DNA of 46,855 bases, taken from contig URNG01000010.1 in the NCBI GenBank assembly GCA_900549295.1, positions 1 through 46,855 of the forward strand. Reading direction: 5' to 3'. The stretch comes from an uncultured Rhodocyclaceae bacterium (GTDB lineage Bacteria; Pseudomonadota; Gammaproteobacteria; Burkholderiales; Rhodocyclaceae). Position numbers and translations under genes: made by a program. Positions 8,227 through 16,687 of the stretch are shown here, one piece after another. How positions within the stretch are numbered: the first letter of the stretch is position 1; every line of letters begins with the position of its first letter. The notes under the pieces were generated by a model. It was not told the origin of the DNA. It did no database searches and saw only the letters and a list, made by a program, of their open reading frames with translations.

Positions 8227-8324
8227 AGCAGTTCGCAACAAGGAAAAATGGGGTCAGCCTAGCCCGAACGCATCTTTCCTGCTGCGATACAAATCAAGAT
8301 ACCGAGCAAAAACCCCGGCACGGC

Positions 8325-8789
8325 TCAATGACGCGCAAACACCCTGGCCGCGCCGCCTGTTTCGATCAGCAACACGCTATAGGCATCCTTGCGCCCGCCG
8401 TACGCCGGCCCGTCCATCCCCGGCGAGCCGACCGGCATCCCCGGCACGGCCAGCCCGAGCGCGGCGGGCCGCTCGTGCAGCAGACGCCGGATGTCCGCCG
8501 CCGGCACATGGCCTTCCAGCAGATAGCCGCCCACCTTCGCCGTGTGGCAGGAGGCGTAGCGGGCCGGCATGCCGAGTTGCCGGCGCTGCGCGTCCAGATC
8601 ATCGACCGTATGCACTTTGACAGTAAAACCGTTCTGTTCCAGGTGTTCCACCCAGTCGCCGCAGCAGCCGCAGTGCGGGCTTTTCCAGACCTCGAGTTCC
8701 TGCCTCGGATTTGCCGCGTGCAGCACACCATGGGCAGGCAGGAGCAAGGCGGCGGCCAGCAGGCGCCGGCGTGTCATTCGTACGTTCAT
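8325..8789 (-). CDS. DUF411 periplasmic metal-binding-type protein
   Basis: The 154-residue product starts at ATG 8789, which has GAGGAGG about 6 nt upstream; the longer frame to 8804 lacks this. A basic N-terminus (RMTRRRLLAAALLL) looks like a signal peptide, possibly Tat-type. After it, KSPHCGCCGDWVEHL holds the conserved Cys cluster (C40, C42, C43) of DUF411, with a fourth Cys in ASCHT and the GHVP..I..LL block. DUF411 genes are repeatedly found with copper and silver resistance genes and are thought to bind metal in the periplasm. It is the last gene of the efflux operon, 11 nt after its neighbour. Confidence 0.88.
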   Translation of the reverse strand: MNVRMTRRRLLAAALLLPAHGVLHAANPRQELEVWKSPHCGCCGDWVEHLEQNGFTVKVHTVDDLDAQRRQLGMPARYASCHTAKVGGYLLEGHVPAADIRRLLHERPAALGLAVPGMPVGSPGMDGPAYGGRKDAYSVLLIETGGAARVFARH

Positions 8790-8800
8790 GTCCGCCCTCC

Positions 8801-9172
8801 TCAATGCACGACGGCGCGGGCCTGCAGGGGTTTCTGCCCCGGCCAGATCACGTTCAGCAAAAGTTTGTCGCCTGCCGTCAGTTTGCCCTGGCCTTGCAAC
8901 CGATCCTGGCCGCTGGCTTGCAGGGGAATTTCCTGTTTGTTCGTACCCGTGAGTACGGTCAGCTTGCCGCTCGCCCCGGCAGTCGCCAGCGGCGCGCCGT
9001 GGTTGCTGGCATGCACGGTGATCCGGCCATCCCTGGCGACGATCTCGAATTGCGCGTGGCCGGCCTCCGCCACGATGCCGCCATGCATCGACTGGCCGTG
9101 GCCTTCGTGCGCTGCCAGCGGCTGAACGGCGAATACAGCCGCAAGAATCAGGGGGAAAGTGAGTTTTCTCAT
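8801..9172 (-). CDS. Periplasmic accessory protein of the metal efflux operon
   Basis: The 123-residue product starts at ATG 9172, with AGGAG 7 nt before it. A clear Sec signal peptide (to about LAAHEG) precedes a small beta-rich domain. His residues cluster right after cleavage (HEGHGQSMHGG), which suggests metal binding. The domain contains HGGIVAEAGHAQFEIVARDG and ASGKLTVL, a pattern I have seen as a stand-alone protein, or as the N-terminal part of adaptors, in CzcB-type operons. It has no assigned function. It lies 19 nt after the pump gene and 11 nt before the DUF411 gene. Confidence 0.8.
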   Translation of the reverse strand: MRKLTFPLILAAVFAVQPLAAHEGHGQSMHGGIVAEAGHAQFEIVARDGRITVHASNHGAPLATAGASGKLTVLTGTNKQEIPLQASGQDRLQGQGKLTAGDKLLLNVIWPGQKPLQARAVVH

Positions 9173-9191
9173 GCTGTTGCTCCTGTAAGAA

Positions 9192-12100
9192 TCAAAGGGT
9201 TTCGCTGAAGGATTCGCCCAGCAGACGCTCGGCCGGTTTGCGGCCAAAACGCCAGAACAGGGCAGGGGTGATGAAGGTGTCGAGCAAGGTGGCACCGATC
9301 AGGCCGGAGAAGATCACCACGGCCACCGGGTGCAAGATTTCCGTACCCGGCTGGCCGGCCTCGAACAGCAGCGGGGCCAGGGCGAAAGCCGCCACCAGCG
9401 CCGTCATCAGCACCGGCGTCAGGCGTTCCAGCGCGCCGCGCACGATCATTTCCCGGGTGAAGCGCTCGCCCTCGAAGCGCATCAGGTTCAGCCAGTGGCT
9501 GACCTTGAGGATGCCGTTGCGCGTGGCGATGCCGGCCAGGGTGATGAAGCCGATCAGGGCGGCAATGGAGAGCGGCTGCCCCGACAGCCACAGCCCGAGC
9601 ACCGCGCCCACCAGCGCCAGCGGCACGTTGGCCATGACCAGAACCGCCAGCACGGCCGAGCGATAGCGCCCGAACAGCACCATGAACACCAGCAGGGCCG
9701 AGCCGGTCGCCAGCACGGCGATCAGGCGGGCGGCTTCCTCCTGCGCCTGGAACTGCCCGCCCAGGGTGACGAAATAGCCGCTGGGCAGCGGCGTATCGGC
9801 AATCGCCGCGCGCACGTCGGCCACCACGTCGGAGAGCGCCCGTCCCTGGGCGTTCAGCGACAGCACGATGCGCCGCCGGCCATCGTCGCGGGCGATCTGA
9901 TTCGGCCCGTCGCCTTCCTCGATGCGCGCCAGTTGCGCCAGCGGCACCGCGCCCAGCGGCGTGTCGATCAGCAGATCGTGCAACGCCTGCGGCCCGCGCC
10001 CTTCTTCGGACAGGCGCAGGCGCAGATCGAACCGGCGGTTGCCATCGATGATCTGGCCGATTTTTTCGCCTTCGACCAGAATCTGCAATTCACGCAGCAA
10101 CTGCCCGGGAGACAGGCCGTAGCGGGCAGCGGCGGCAAAATCGACGGCCACCCTGATCTGTGGCGCCAGCACCTGTTTTTCGATTTCCAGATCCGCCACA
10201 CCGGGAATCTGCCGCAGTTTTTCCTGCAAGACGTTCGCCTGGCTGCGCAAAAGATCGAGATCGTCGCCGAAGAGCTTGACCGCCACCTGCGCCCGCACGC
10301 CGGACAGCATGTGGTCGATGCGGTGCGAAATGGGCTGGCCGAGATTCAGGGTGCCGGGCAGATGTTTCAGCCGCTCGCGGATCTCCGCATGCAGCGCTTC
10401 CTTGTCGCGCCCGCCGGGTTTCAGGCGCAATTCCAGCTCCGACACATGCACACCCTCGGCATGTTCATCCAGCTCGGCGCGCCCGGAACGACGGCCGATC
10501 TGGGCAATTTCCGGCACATCGCGCAACCGCCGTTCGGCCTGCGTCGCCACCTGCACCGATTCCGCGAGCGTCACGCCGGGGTCCAGGCGCAGCATCACCG
10601 TCATCGAACCTTCGTTGAAGGGCGGCAGAAACGTGGTCGGAAAAAACGGCACCGCCGCCGCTGCCAGAAACACCGCCATTGCTGCCGCTACGAGCGGCGC
10701 ACGCGGCGCGGCCAGAACGCGTTCGAGAAGGGGTCGGTAGGCGCGTTTCAGGCGGCTGACCAGACGGGTTTCCTCGTGCTTGCGCGCCACCAGGGCTGGC
10801 AGCAGGTAGTAGGCCATGACCGGCGTCACCGTCACCGAAACCAGCAACGAAGCCAGAATCGACACGATGTAGGCCACCCCCAGCGGCACGAACAGACGCC
10901 CCTCGATGCCTGGCAGCGCGAACAGGGGCACGAACACCAGGGCAATGATGAAGGTGGCGTACACGATGGCCGAGCGCACTTCGAGCGAAGCCTGCAGCAC
11001 CAGTTCGCGCAGATCATGGGCCACGCCCCGGGCCGCCGCTTCGCGCATGCGGCGAAGGATGTTCTCGACATCGACCACCGCGTCATCCACCAGCTCGCCG
11101 ATGGCAATTGCCAGCCCGCCGAGCGTCATGGTGTTGATCGACAGCTTCAGCCAATCGAACACCAGCACCGCAATCAGGATGGAGAGCGGAATCGCGGTAA
11201 GCGAAATCAGCATGGTGCGCAGGTTGCCGAGGAAGAAAAACAGCACGCCGGCAACCAGGCAGGCGGCGAACAGCAGCTTCAGTTGCAGGTTGTCGATGGA
11301 AGACTGGATGAAATCGGCTTGGCGGAAAAACACTTCCGGTGCCAGCACGCCGGCGGGCAGGCTGGTTTGCATGTCCGCCAGCGCCGCTTCCAGTTGCCGG
11401 GTGAGTGCGATGGTGTCGGCATCGGGCTGTTTCTGGATGCTCAACACGACCGCCGGCGCACCGTTGAACCCGGCGTCGCCGCGTTTGACCGCCGCCGCAA
11501 ATTCAACGCGGGCGATCTGGCGCAACAGGATCGGCTGGCCGTTGCGCGCGCCCAGGGCCAGATTGCGCAAATCCTCCAGACGCTCGCTGCGCCCCAGATG
11601 GCGAATCAGGAATTCGCGGCCGTCGATTTCGAGAAAACCGCCCGAAGTGTTGCTCGAATAGCCGCGCAAAGCCGCTTCCAACTGCTCCAGACCGATACCC
11701 AATTCCGCCATGCGCCGGCTATCCGGCTGCACCTGATATTGCCGCACCGCGCCGCCAATGGGGATCACCTGCGCCACCCCGGCCACCGCCAGAAGACGCG
11801 GGCGCAGCACCCAATCGGCGTATTCACGCGCCGCCATGTCGCTGCCCTGCGCGTCATCCAGCGGAATCGCCAGCATCATCACCTCGCCCATCACCGAGGA
11901 CACCGGCCCCATGCTGGGTACGATGCCGGCAGGCAACTCGGCGGCCAGGCCGCCCAAACGCTCGCTGACCATCTGCCGCGCCCGGTACAGATCCGTTTTC
12001 CAGTCGAACGCGACATAAACGAAGGACAGCCCCGCCGCCGACACCGAGCGCACGCTGCTCACGCCCGGCAGGCCGTTGAGCGCGGTTTCCAGCGGGAAGC

Positions 12101-12296
12101 TGATGAGCTGCTCGACCTCTTCCGGCGCCATGCCGCCCGCTTCGGTCATCAGGGTCACGGTCGGGCGGTTGAGATCGGGAAAGACATCCACCGGCAACCG
12201 CTGCGCCTCGAACGCGCCATAGAACATCAGGATGCAGGCGGCCACCAGCACCGGCAGCCGCGCGCTCAGGCTTTTTTCCAGTATCCACTGAAACAT
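9192..12296 (-). CDS. Heavy-metal efflux RND pump (CzcA/CusA type)
   Basis: The 1034-residue inner-membrane pump has the RND layout: one N-terminal helix, a large periplasmic loop, a central cluster of six helices, a second periplasmic loop and a C-terminal cluster. The N-terminus PVDVFPDLNRPTVTLMTEAGGMAPEEVEQLISFPLE is the heavy-metal efflux (HME) signature. The proton-relay helix reads GELVDDAVVDVEN. It exports metal cations with proton influx. AGGAG stands 7 nt before ATG 12296, and the gene begins 10 nt after the adaptor stop. Substrate cannot be read with confidence; DUF411 and CzcI-like neighbours point to copper/silver or cobalt/zinc/cadmium. Confidence 0.95.
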   Translation of the reverse strand: MFQWILEKSLSARLPVLVAACILMFYGAFEAQRLPVDVFPDLNRPTVTLMTEAGGMAPEEVEQLISFPLETALNGLPGVSSVRSVSAAGLSFVYVAFDWKTDLYRARQMVSERLGGLAAELPAGIVPSMGPVSSVMGEVMMLAIPLDDAQGSDMAAREYADWVLRPRLLAVAGVAQVIPIGGAVRQYQVQPDSRRMAELGIGLEQLEAALRGYSSNTSGGFLEIDGREFLIRHLGRSERLEDLRNLALGARNGQPILLRQIARVEFAAAVKRGDAGFNGAPAVVLSIQKQPDADTIALTRQLEAALADMQTSLPAGVLAPEVFFRQADFIQSSIDNLQLKLLFAACLVAGVLFFFLGNLRTMLISLTAIPLSILIAVLVFDWLKLSINTMTLGGLAIAIGELVDDAVVDVENILRRMREAAARGVAHDLRELVLQASLEVRSAIVYATFIIALVFVPLFALPGIEGRLFVPLGVAYIVSILASLLVSVTVTPVMAYYLLPALVARKHEETRLVSRLKRAYRPLLERVLAAPRAPLVAAAMAVFLAAAAVPFFPTTFLPPFNEGSMTVMLRLDPGVTLAESVQVATQAERRLRDVPEIAQIGRRSGRAELDEHAEGVHVSELELRLKPGGRDKEALHAEIRERLKHLPGTLNLGQPISHRIDHMLSGVRAQVAVKLFGDDLDLLRSQANVLQEKLRQIPGVADLEIEKQVLAPQIRVAVDFAAAARYGLSPGQLLRELQILVEGEKIGQIIDGNRRFDLRLRLSEEGRGPQALHDLLIDTPLGAVPLAQLARIEEGDGPNQIARDDGRRRIVLSLNAQGRALSDVVADVRAAIADTPLPSGYFVTLGGQFQAQEEAARLIAVLATGSALLVFMVLFGRYRSAVLAVLVMANVPLALVGAVLGLWLSGQPLSIAALIGFITLAGIATRNGILKVSHWLNLMRFEGERFTREMIVRGALERLTPVLMTALVAAFALAPLLFEAGQPGTEILHPVAVVIFSGLIGATLLDTFITPALFWRFGRKPAERLLGESFSETL

Positions 12297-12306
12297 GCGG
12301 CGCTCC

Positions 12307-13449
12307 TCAGCGAACCTGGCTGATCAGGCCAGCGCCGATCACCACCACCCGATCACCCGCCGCCAAGCCGTCGCGCACCAGCACGCGCGCGCCGTCGAGC
12401 GCCTCGCTGCGCACCGTTTTCAGCACGAATTGCTCGGCGTGCACCTTGACCCAGACGGCAGGCAGATTGGCCGGCGTGCGCACCAGCGCAGCGCTGGGCA
12501 GGGCGACGCCCGCGATTTTCTGCGCCAGTTGCACCTGTAGTTTCACGGGCTGGCCCAGCGGCCAATGCAAGCCCGCGCCCGGCGCACGCACGCCGAACAG
12601 CAAGGGCAGACTCTGCTCGCGCAAACGCCGGGCCGCGCCGAGAAAATCCAGCGCCACGCTCGCTTCAGCCGGGCCATTGGCGCGCTGACCCAGCGCCAGC
12701 CGGGCGCCACCGATGTCCTGCCAGCGCAAGGCTTCGTAGGCGCTGGCTTCGACGAACAGGCTGTCCGGGTCGGTGATTTCAAACACCAAGCTCCCCGCTT
12801 CCACCACCTGTCCGGCCACGCCATTGACCGAGGCCACCACGCCATCCACCGGCGCAACGAGGGCATCGCTGCCGGACAAACCCGCACCGAGTGCCGCCAC
12901 CCGGGCGCGCAGGCTCGCCACTTCGCTCTCGGCCGCTTCGATATCCTTGCCCGGCACGCTATCGACCAGCTCGCGCAAACGGGCCAGCCGCTTCTGCGCC
13001 AGTTGCTGCGCCGCTTGCAGCTCGGCCAGTTGCGCCACCTGCCCGGCGCGCTCCAGTTGCCCGGCAGCGGGCCGGATGTGCGCCAGAATCTGCCCCTTCT
13101 TCACCCGGCTGCCCGGCAGCGGCAAACCCTGCGCCCCGGCTTCCAGACGTCCGGCCAGCATGGCCTGCACCCGCCCGCCACGCTGCGGATCGAGCACCAC
13201 CTGCGCCGACAATTCCAGCGTCTGCGGCGCAGCGGCGACAACCGCCGCCTGGGTACGCACGCCCAACTGACGCTGGGTCGGTTTGGGCAGGAACACGCTG
13301 CCATCGGCCAGGCGCTGCGGCCGGTCACCGCTATCCGGCAATTGCGCCGCTTCATCGCCGTGATCGTGCCCTTCATGCGCCCAGGCCGGCAAGCACCCCA
13401 AGCCCACGCTGCAGCACAGGGCCAGCAAAACAGATTGAATCGTCTTCAT
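12307..13449 (-). CDS. RND efflux periplasmic adaptor subunit (CzcB/CusB type)
   Basis: The 380-residue membrane-fusion protein begins with a signal peptide and a His-rich patch after cleavage (AHEGHDHGDE), which is common in metal adaptors. The order is barrel strand, lipoyl half (GSRVKKGQILAHI), alpha-hairpin (LAELQAAQQLAQKRLARLREL), second lipoyl half (DALVAPVDGVVASVNGV) and beta-barrel. It links the inner-membrane pump to an outer-membrane channel and may hand metal to it. Its ATG overlaps the upstream stop as ATGA (13446-13449), so it is co-translated with the 188-residue protein. Confidence 0.93.
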   Translation of the reverse strand: MKTIQSVLLALCCSVGLGCLPAWAHEGHDHGDEAAQLPDSGDRPQRLADGSVFLPKPTQRQLGVRTQAAVVAAAPQTLELSAQVVLDPQRGGRVQAMLAGRLEAGAQGLPLPGSRVKKGQILAHIRPAAGQLERAGQVAQLAELQAAQQLAQKRLARLRELVDSVPGKDIEAAESEVASLRARVAALGAGLSGSDALVAPVDGVVASVNGVAGQVVEAGSLVFEITDPDSLFVEASAYEALRWQDIGGARLALGQRANGPAEASVALDFLGAARRLREQSLPLLFGVRAPGAGLHWPLGQPVKLQVQLAQKIAGVALPSAALVRTPANLPAVWVKVHAEQFVLKTVRSEALDGARVLVRDGLAAGDRVVVIGAGLISQVR

Positions 13450-14012
13450 GCGGCCCCCCGCTGCACGCGCCGACGCCAGACGAACAGCGCAAATACCGTC
13501 AAGGCAGCAAACAACAAAAACCCGATTTTCGCGTCGAAAACACTCCTTGCCTGCGGCCCGGCATCCATCTCGGCGCTGACCAGCAAATCGCCCGCCAGCA
13601 AATCGGCGTCCTCGCCAGCCAGCAAAGTAAAGGACAAAGGATGCTCACCCGGCGCACGCAAGGGAGCCAGCCAGGCGGCATCGTCGATGCGATACACCCC
13701 GGCCGCCGCGTCGTAAGCGGCAGTGATCTCCTTGCCCGCCGCTTCCACCGCAAGCTGCGCGTTTTCCACCGGCGCATTGCTTTCCGCCCTGTCGACATGA
13801 AACTGCAAACCCGCCGCGTACCAGCGCCCGACAATCTCGAACTGCTCGCTTTCAGCGGCCACCACCGGCACCCGCGCCGCTGCCGCAGTGGACGCATTCG
13901 CAACGGCACCCGCACCGCCAAATATAAGCAACAGCGCACCACACCAGCGCACCAGCGCACCCGCACGCACGCGCCAAGGCGTGCACGTTTTTTTCTGCCC
14001 AAGGCAAAACAT
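13446..14012 (-). CDS. Membrane-anchored periplasmic protein of the efflux operon, unknown family
   Basis: This is a 188-residue protein. An N-terminal hydrophobic helix (about residues 20-40) acts as signal or anchor. A beta-rich domain follows, with FHVDRAESNAPVENAQLAVEA and the ending PLSFTLLAGEDADLLAGDL, which reads like an immunoglobulin-type fold. The C-terminal helix (GFLLFAALTVFALFVW) is followed by RRR. The topology suggests a periplasmic domain held in the inner membrane. GGAG lies 7 nt before ATG 14012. The ATGA overlap with the adaptor gene argues for a tightly linked role, perhaps as an extra adaptor or assembly part. No function is known to me. Confidence 0.8.
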   Translation of the reverse strand: MFCLGQKKTCTPWRVRAGALVRWCGALLLIFGGAGAVANASTAAAARVPVVAAESEQFEIVGRWYAAGLQFHVDRAESNAPVENAQLAVEAAGKEITAAYDAAAGVYRIDDAAWLAPLRAPGEHPLSFTLLAGEDADLLAGDLLVSAEMDAGPQARSVFDAKIGFLLFAALTVFALFVWRRRVQRGAA

Positions 14013-14130
14013 GGAAAATCTCCGACTGAATCAGACACAGTCGGCGGCCCGGCGGGCCGGTTCAGTCAACGGAACCGGAAAGATTGCAGCGAACAGCCGC
14101 AGGAAGACACCGGGAGAATATCGCCGACGC

Positions 14131-14532
14131 TCAGACGGCGTAAAACTTGGGGGGACGTTCCAGACCCTGAGGAACCCGCGAACTGAACGCCGCCGCGTCT
14201 TCCAGGATCGGCATCTGCGCTCCCGTCAGCAGCGGCACGCGTAGGGCCGTTGCGGGATAAACGGGCAAATGCCCCAGCATGTGCCCAGGACAGCAGTGAT
14301 GATGGCTGCCACCGCACTCATCCGGCGTCGCGCAATCGGCATCATGTCCGGCATGCGCCCCGGCATCCATGCCAGCGTGCGCTTCGGCGCTTGCGTGCGG
14401 CAAGACATGCGTTCCGGCATTCGCATAGCCCGCCACCTCCCAGCCAAACCCTGGCGCAAGCACGGTCAGCGCCAGAACCAAGGCGAGCAGACGGGAGCAC
14501 AAACGGGAGAAAAATGGGGAATGAGCGGACAT
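14131..14532 (-). CDS. CzcI-like His/Cys-rich periplasmic protein
   Basis: The 133-residue product has an N-terminal signal segment (SRLLALVLALTVLAPG). A central stretch is unusually rich in His, Cys and Asp (HAGMDAGAHAGHDADC, then CGGSHHHCCPGH). The tail LERPPKFYAV resembles the proline/arginine ends of CzcI and DUF2946-type proteins. Such proteins precede czcCBA or cop genes and bind metal or modulate induction. It is the first gene of the efflux run, 118 nt before the next, with the same orientation. Identification with CzcI is by layout and composition, not by close identity. Confidence 0.7.
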   Translation of the reverse strand: MSAHSPFFSRLCSRLLALVLALTVLAPGFGWEVAGYANAGTHVLPHASAEAHAGMDAGAHAGHDADCATPDECGGSHHHCCPGHMLGHLPVYPATALRVPLLTGAQMPILEDAAAFSSRVPQGLERPPKFYAV

Positions 14533-14692
14533 AGGCCGCCACTATAAACCAAGCCGCCGATTTCAGCGCAGCACCGATGGTGACAAAAAAGGCAGAAATG
14601 GACGTAACCCGGAGGAACTTTTACGCATACGGCTCACACTGAGCGGATGCCGGGATCCGCCTGTTCGCCGGCCTTGAAACAAGGAGAGATGC

Positions 14693-14923
14693 ATGTCTGA
14701 CACCTGGCTGCCCAGCCTGATCACCAAAACCCCACAAGCCGGTTTCGAACTGGCCATTACCCTGAGCCGCAAGGGGGTGCGTTACACCCAGCCCGACCCG
14801 GAGGTGTTGCAGAAGCTGCGCTCGGTCTATGCCAACGATGCCGATGCGCTTACCGCAGCGTCGCAGGTGGTCGCCATCAACTTCCAGACCGTGGCAGCGG
14901 CCAACAACTACTGGCGCAAGTAA
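14693..14923 (+). CDS. Conserved hypothetical protein, 76 residues
   Basis: The protein starts MSDTWLPSLITKTP at ATG 14693, with AAGGAG about 7 nt upstream, a strong ribosome site. The sequence ELAITLSRKGVRYTQPDPEVLQKLRSVY looks like a short alpha/beta domain, and it ends AANNYWRK. It has no membrane segment or signal. It matches no family I can name. It is divergent from the efflux operon and 116 nt before the DUF488 gene. Confidence 0.65.
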   Translation: MSDTWLPSLITKTPQAGFELAITLSRKGVRYTQPDPEVLQKLRSVYANDADALTAASQVVAINFQTVAAANNYWRK

Positions 14924-15039
14924 AAACCGCCCAGCGGGAATCGATCGATCCCGAAAGGCAGTTGGCAGGCGTGCCGGAAAGCTTCGACACACCCGTTCTG
15001 AGCGTTCGTTCGAGTCTTTCAACAGCGGAGCCATGACCT

Positions 15040-15399
15040 ATGTCGATTTTCATCAAGCGGATTTATCTTCCCGCCGAAACGAGCGATGGCCGGCGCGTGC
15101 TGGTGGATCGCCTGTGGCCGCGCGGGCTGGGAAAAGAAAACGCCGCGCTCGACCAATGGCTGAAGGACGTCGCTCCTTCCCACACACTACGGCAGTGGTT
15201 CGATCACGAAGTCGAGAAATGGCCTGAATTCGCCACCCGCTACTGCGCCGAGCTCGCCGCCCAGGAAACCGCTCACCCCGAAATCTTCGCCGAACTGCGC
15301 GCCTGGCAAAAAACCGGCAACCTCACCCTGCTCTACGCCGCCCACGACGAAGTGCACAACCAGGCAGCGGTACTGAAAGCCTGGCTGGAGAATCCGTGA
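15040..15399 (+). CDS. DUF488 family protein
   Basis: The 119-residue protein has the DUF488 (YeaO-like) hallmarks: IKRIY near the start, VDRLWPRGL, LKDVAPSHTLRQWF, and the C-terminal LTLLYAAHDEVHNQA block. It is small and cytoplasmic, with about the full family length. Biochemistry is unknown; homologues are often near stress or metal genes. GGAG lies about 10 nt before ATG 15040. An out-of-frame ATG at 15033 overlaps the leader and is not the start. Confidence 0.92.
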   Translation: MSIFIKRIYLPAETSDGRRVLVDRLWPRGLGKENAALDQWLKDVAPSHTLRQWFDHEVEKWPEFATRYCAELAAQETAHPEIFAELRAWQKTGNLTLLYAAHDEVHNQAAVLKAWLENP

Positions 15400-15466
15400 A
15401 CGGCGGAACGTGAAAAGTGAAATGCAGCACCCGACCCCTTTCACCTTCCGGGATTTTCACCGCCGT

Positions 15467-16315
15467 TCACACTGCCAGCAGCGTCTGCCGCCCATACCAT
15501 TCCACGCCCGCCGCCACAGTCTGCGCCGTGTCGGCGGCGGCAGCCTCGATGCAGATGAAATGCCGCCAGCCGTCGGCGGGCAGGTCGGGCGTGGCGGCGC
15601 AGCCTGCGTCCCAGGGATTCCAGATCACGGTATCGGGAAAACCCTGTTGTTGCAGACCCAGACTCAGATTACCGGCGCGCAGCAGTTGCGGGCGGCGGAT
15701 CTGGCGATAAACGCGTTCCGCCGGCCCTTCGAGGCAGAATTCGGTGCCGCTGTCGCGCTGCTCGGCATGGCCCGCCAGCGCATCACGATAGTGGTGGCCG
15801 TACAAACCTTCCACGGCAACGTCTTCCACCTGCACCACCCGCAGATAGGTGTGCAGGGCAGCGGTGAAAGCAAAGGCGCTTGCGCCCGGATTGCTGACGC
15901 ACAACTCCAGATCGAGGCGGTCCGCTTCCAGCATCACCGTCAGTTCGAGGCCGAAGGCGTGCGGCCAGCGTTCGCGGCTCGCCGCATCGTCGCCGCAGGC
16001 CAGCGTCAGCAGCGCGTAATCCTCGCCGCTGCGCTGCTCGGCGACCGACCAGTTGCGGGTACGCACCAAACCGTGACGGGGCAGCGGCCCGAGCGTACCG
16101 AACTGCGGGAAGCAGACCGGAATCCCGCCGCGCACCGGGCTGTTCCCGTCGAAAACCGCTTTTTCCGACAGATAAAGGCGCTCGCGCCCGTCCGGCGTGC
16201 GCCAGGACAGCACCTGCGCGCCGAACGGGCTGACCGTGGCCTCGCTGCCGCGCGGGCCGCGCAGACGCAGCGCGCGCTGGCCGTGGAATTCGATTTCTTC
16301 GATGCAAGGTTTCAT
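15467..16315 (-). CDS. D-hexose-6-phosphate mutarotase (aldose 1-epimerase family)
   Basis: The 282-residue enzyme (start MKPCIEEIEF at 16315) fits the YeaD-type family. Visible blocks are SPFGAQVLSWRTPDGRERLYLS, GGIPVCFPQFG, PRHGLVRTRNW with the catalytic His, ALHTYLRV with the second His, and DTVIWNPW near the end. The family interconverts the alpha and beta anomers of glucose-6-phosphate. A longer open frame to 16849 is a GC artefact. The start codon overlaps the stop of the DUF3301 gene as ATGA (16312-16315). Confidence 0.93.
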   Translation of the reverse strand: MKPCIEEIEFHGQRALRLRGPRGSEATVSPFGAQVLSWRTPDGRERLYLSEKAVFDGNSPVRGGIPVCFPQFGTLGPLPRHGLVRTRNWSVAEQRSGEDYALLTLACGDDAASRERWPHAFGLELTVMLEADRLDLELCVSNPGASAFAFTAALHTYLRVVQVEDVAVEGLYGHHYRDALAGHAEQRDSGTEFCLEGPAERVYRQIRRPQLLRAGNLSLGLQQQGFPDTVIWNPWDAGCAATPDLPADGWRHFICIEAAAADTAQTVAAGVEWYGRQTLLAV

Positions 16316-16665
16316 ATTTCGGTATCGGAGCGGGAAGAGGAAGGAGCCGGCACGACGTACAAGCGCGGGCGCAGGCGCAGCCACTCGATCTCCTGGCCGA
16401 GCAGGGTGATCTCGCCCGGACAGCGGTTGTCGCCGGTGTCGCTGTACTCGAACGCGTAGTGGCGGCGGATTTTCAGTTGCCCGCCATCGTCGCGGCCGAC
16501 GCCGCCGAAGCGGCCCGCCACGGTTTCGTCGAGCAACTGCACGCCTTCCTCGCGGCAGGCGGCGCGCGCGGCCCGCACGCCGGTTTCGCGGGCTTTCAGC
16601 GCATCCAGCCAGTACCAGGTGGCAGCGCCGAGCAGAAGGATCAAAAAGCTTTCGAGGAGCGGCAT
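16312..16665 (-). CDS. DUF3301 family single-span membrane protein
   Basis: The product has about 117 residues from ATG 16665 (MPLLESFLILLL). One N-terminal helix is followed by WYWLDALKARETGVRAARAACREEGVQLLDETVA and RRHYAFEYS.TGDNRCPGEI, the DUF3301 pattern. The soluble part should face the cytoplasm. Function is unknown. It is coupled to the mutarotase gene by a 4-nt overlap and is divergent from rlmJ, with only 22 nt between start codons. Confidence 0.85.
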   Translation of the reverse strand: MPLLESFLILLLGAATWYWLDALKARETGVRAARAACREEGVQLLDETVAGRFGGVGRDDGGQLKIRRHYAFEYSDTGDNRCPGEITLLGQEIEWLRLRPRLYVVPAPSSSRSDTEI

Positions 16666-16687
16666 GGCGGCGCAGTATACTGCCCCC

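Noticed and set aside
9330..12323. 997-codon plus-strand open frame opposite the RND pump
   Set aside because: It mirrors the pump gene on the other strand; it is rich in His/Arg/Gln without domains and results from high GC at third codon positions.
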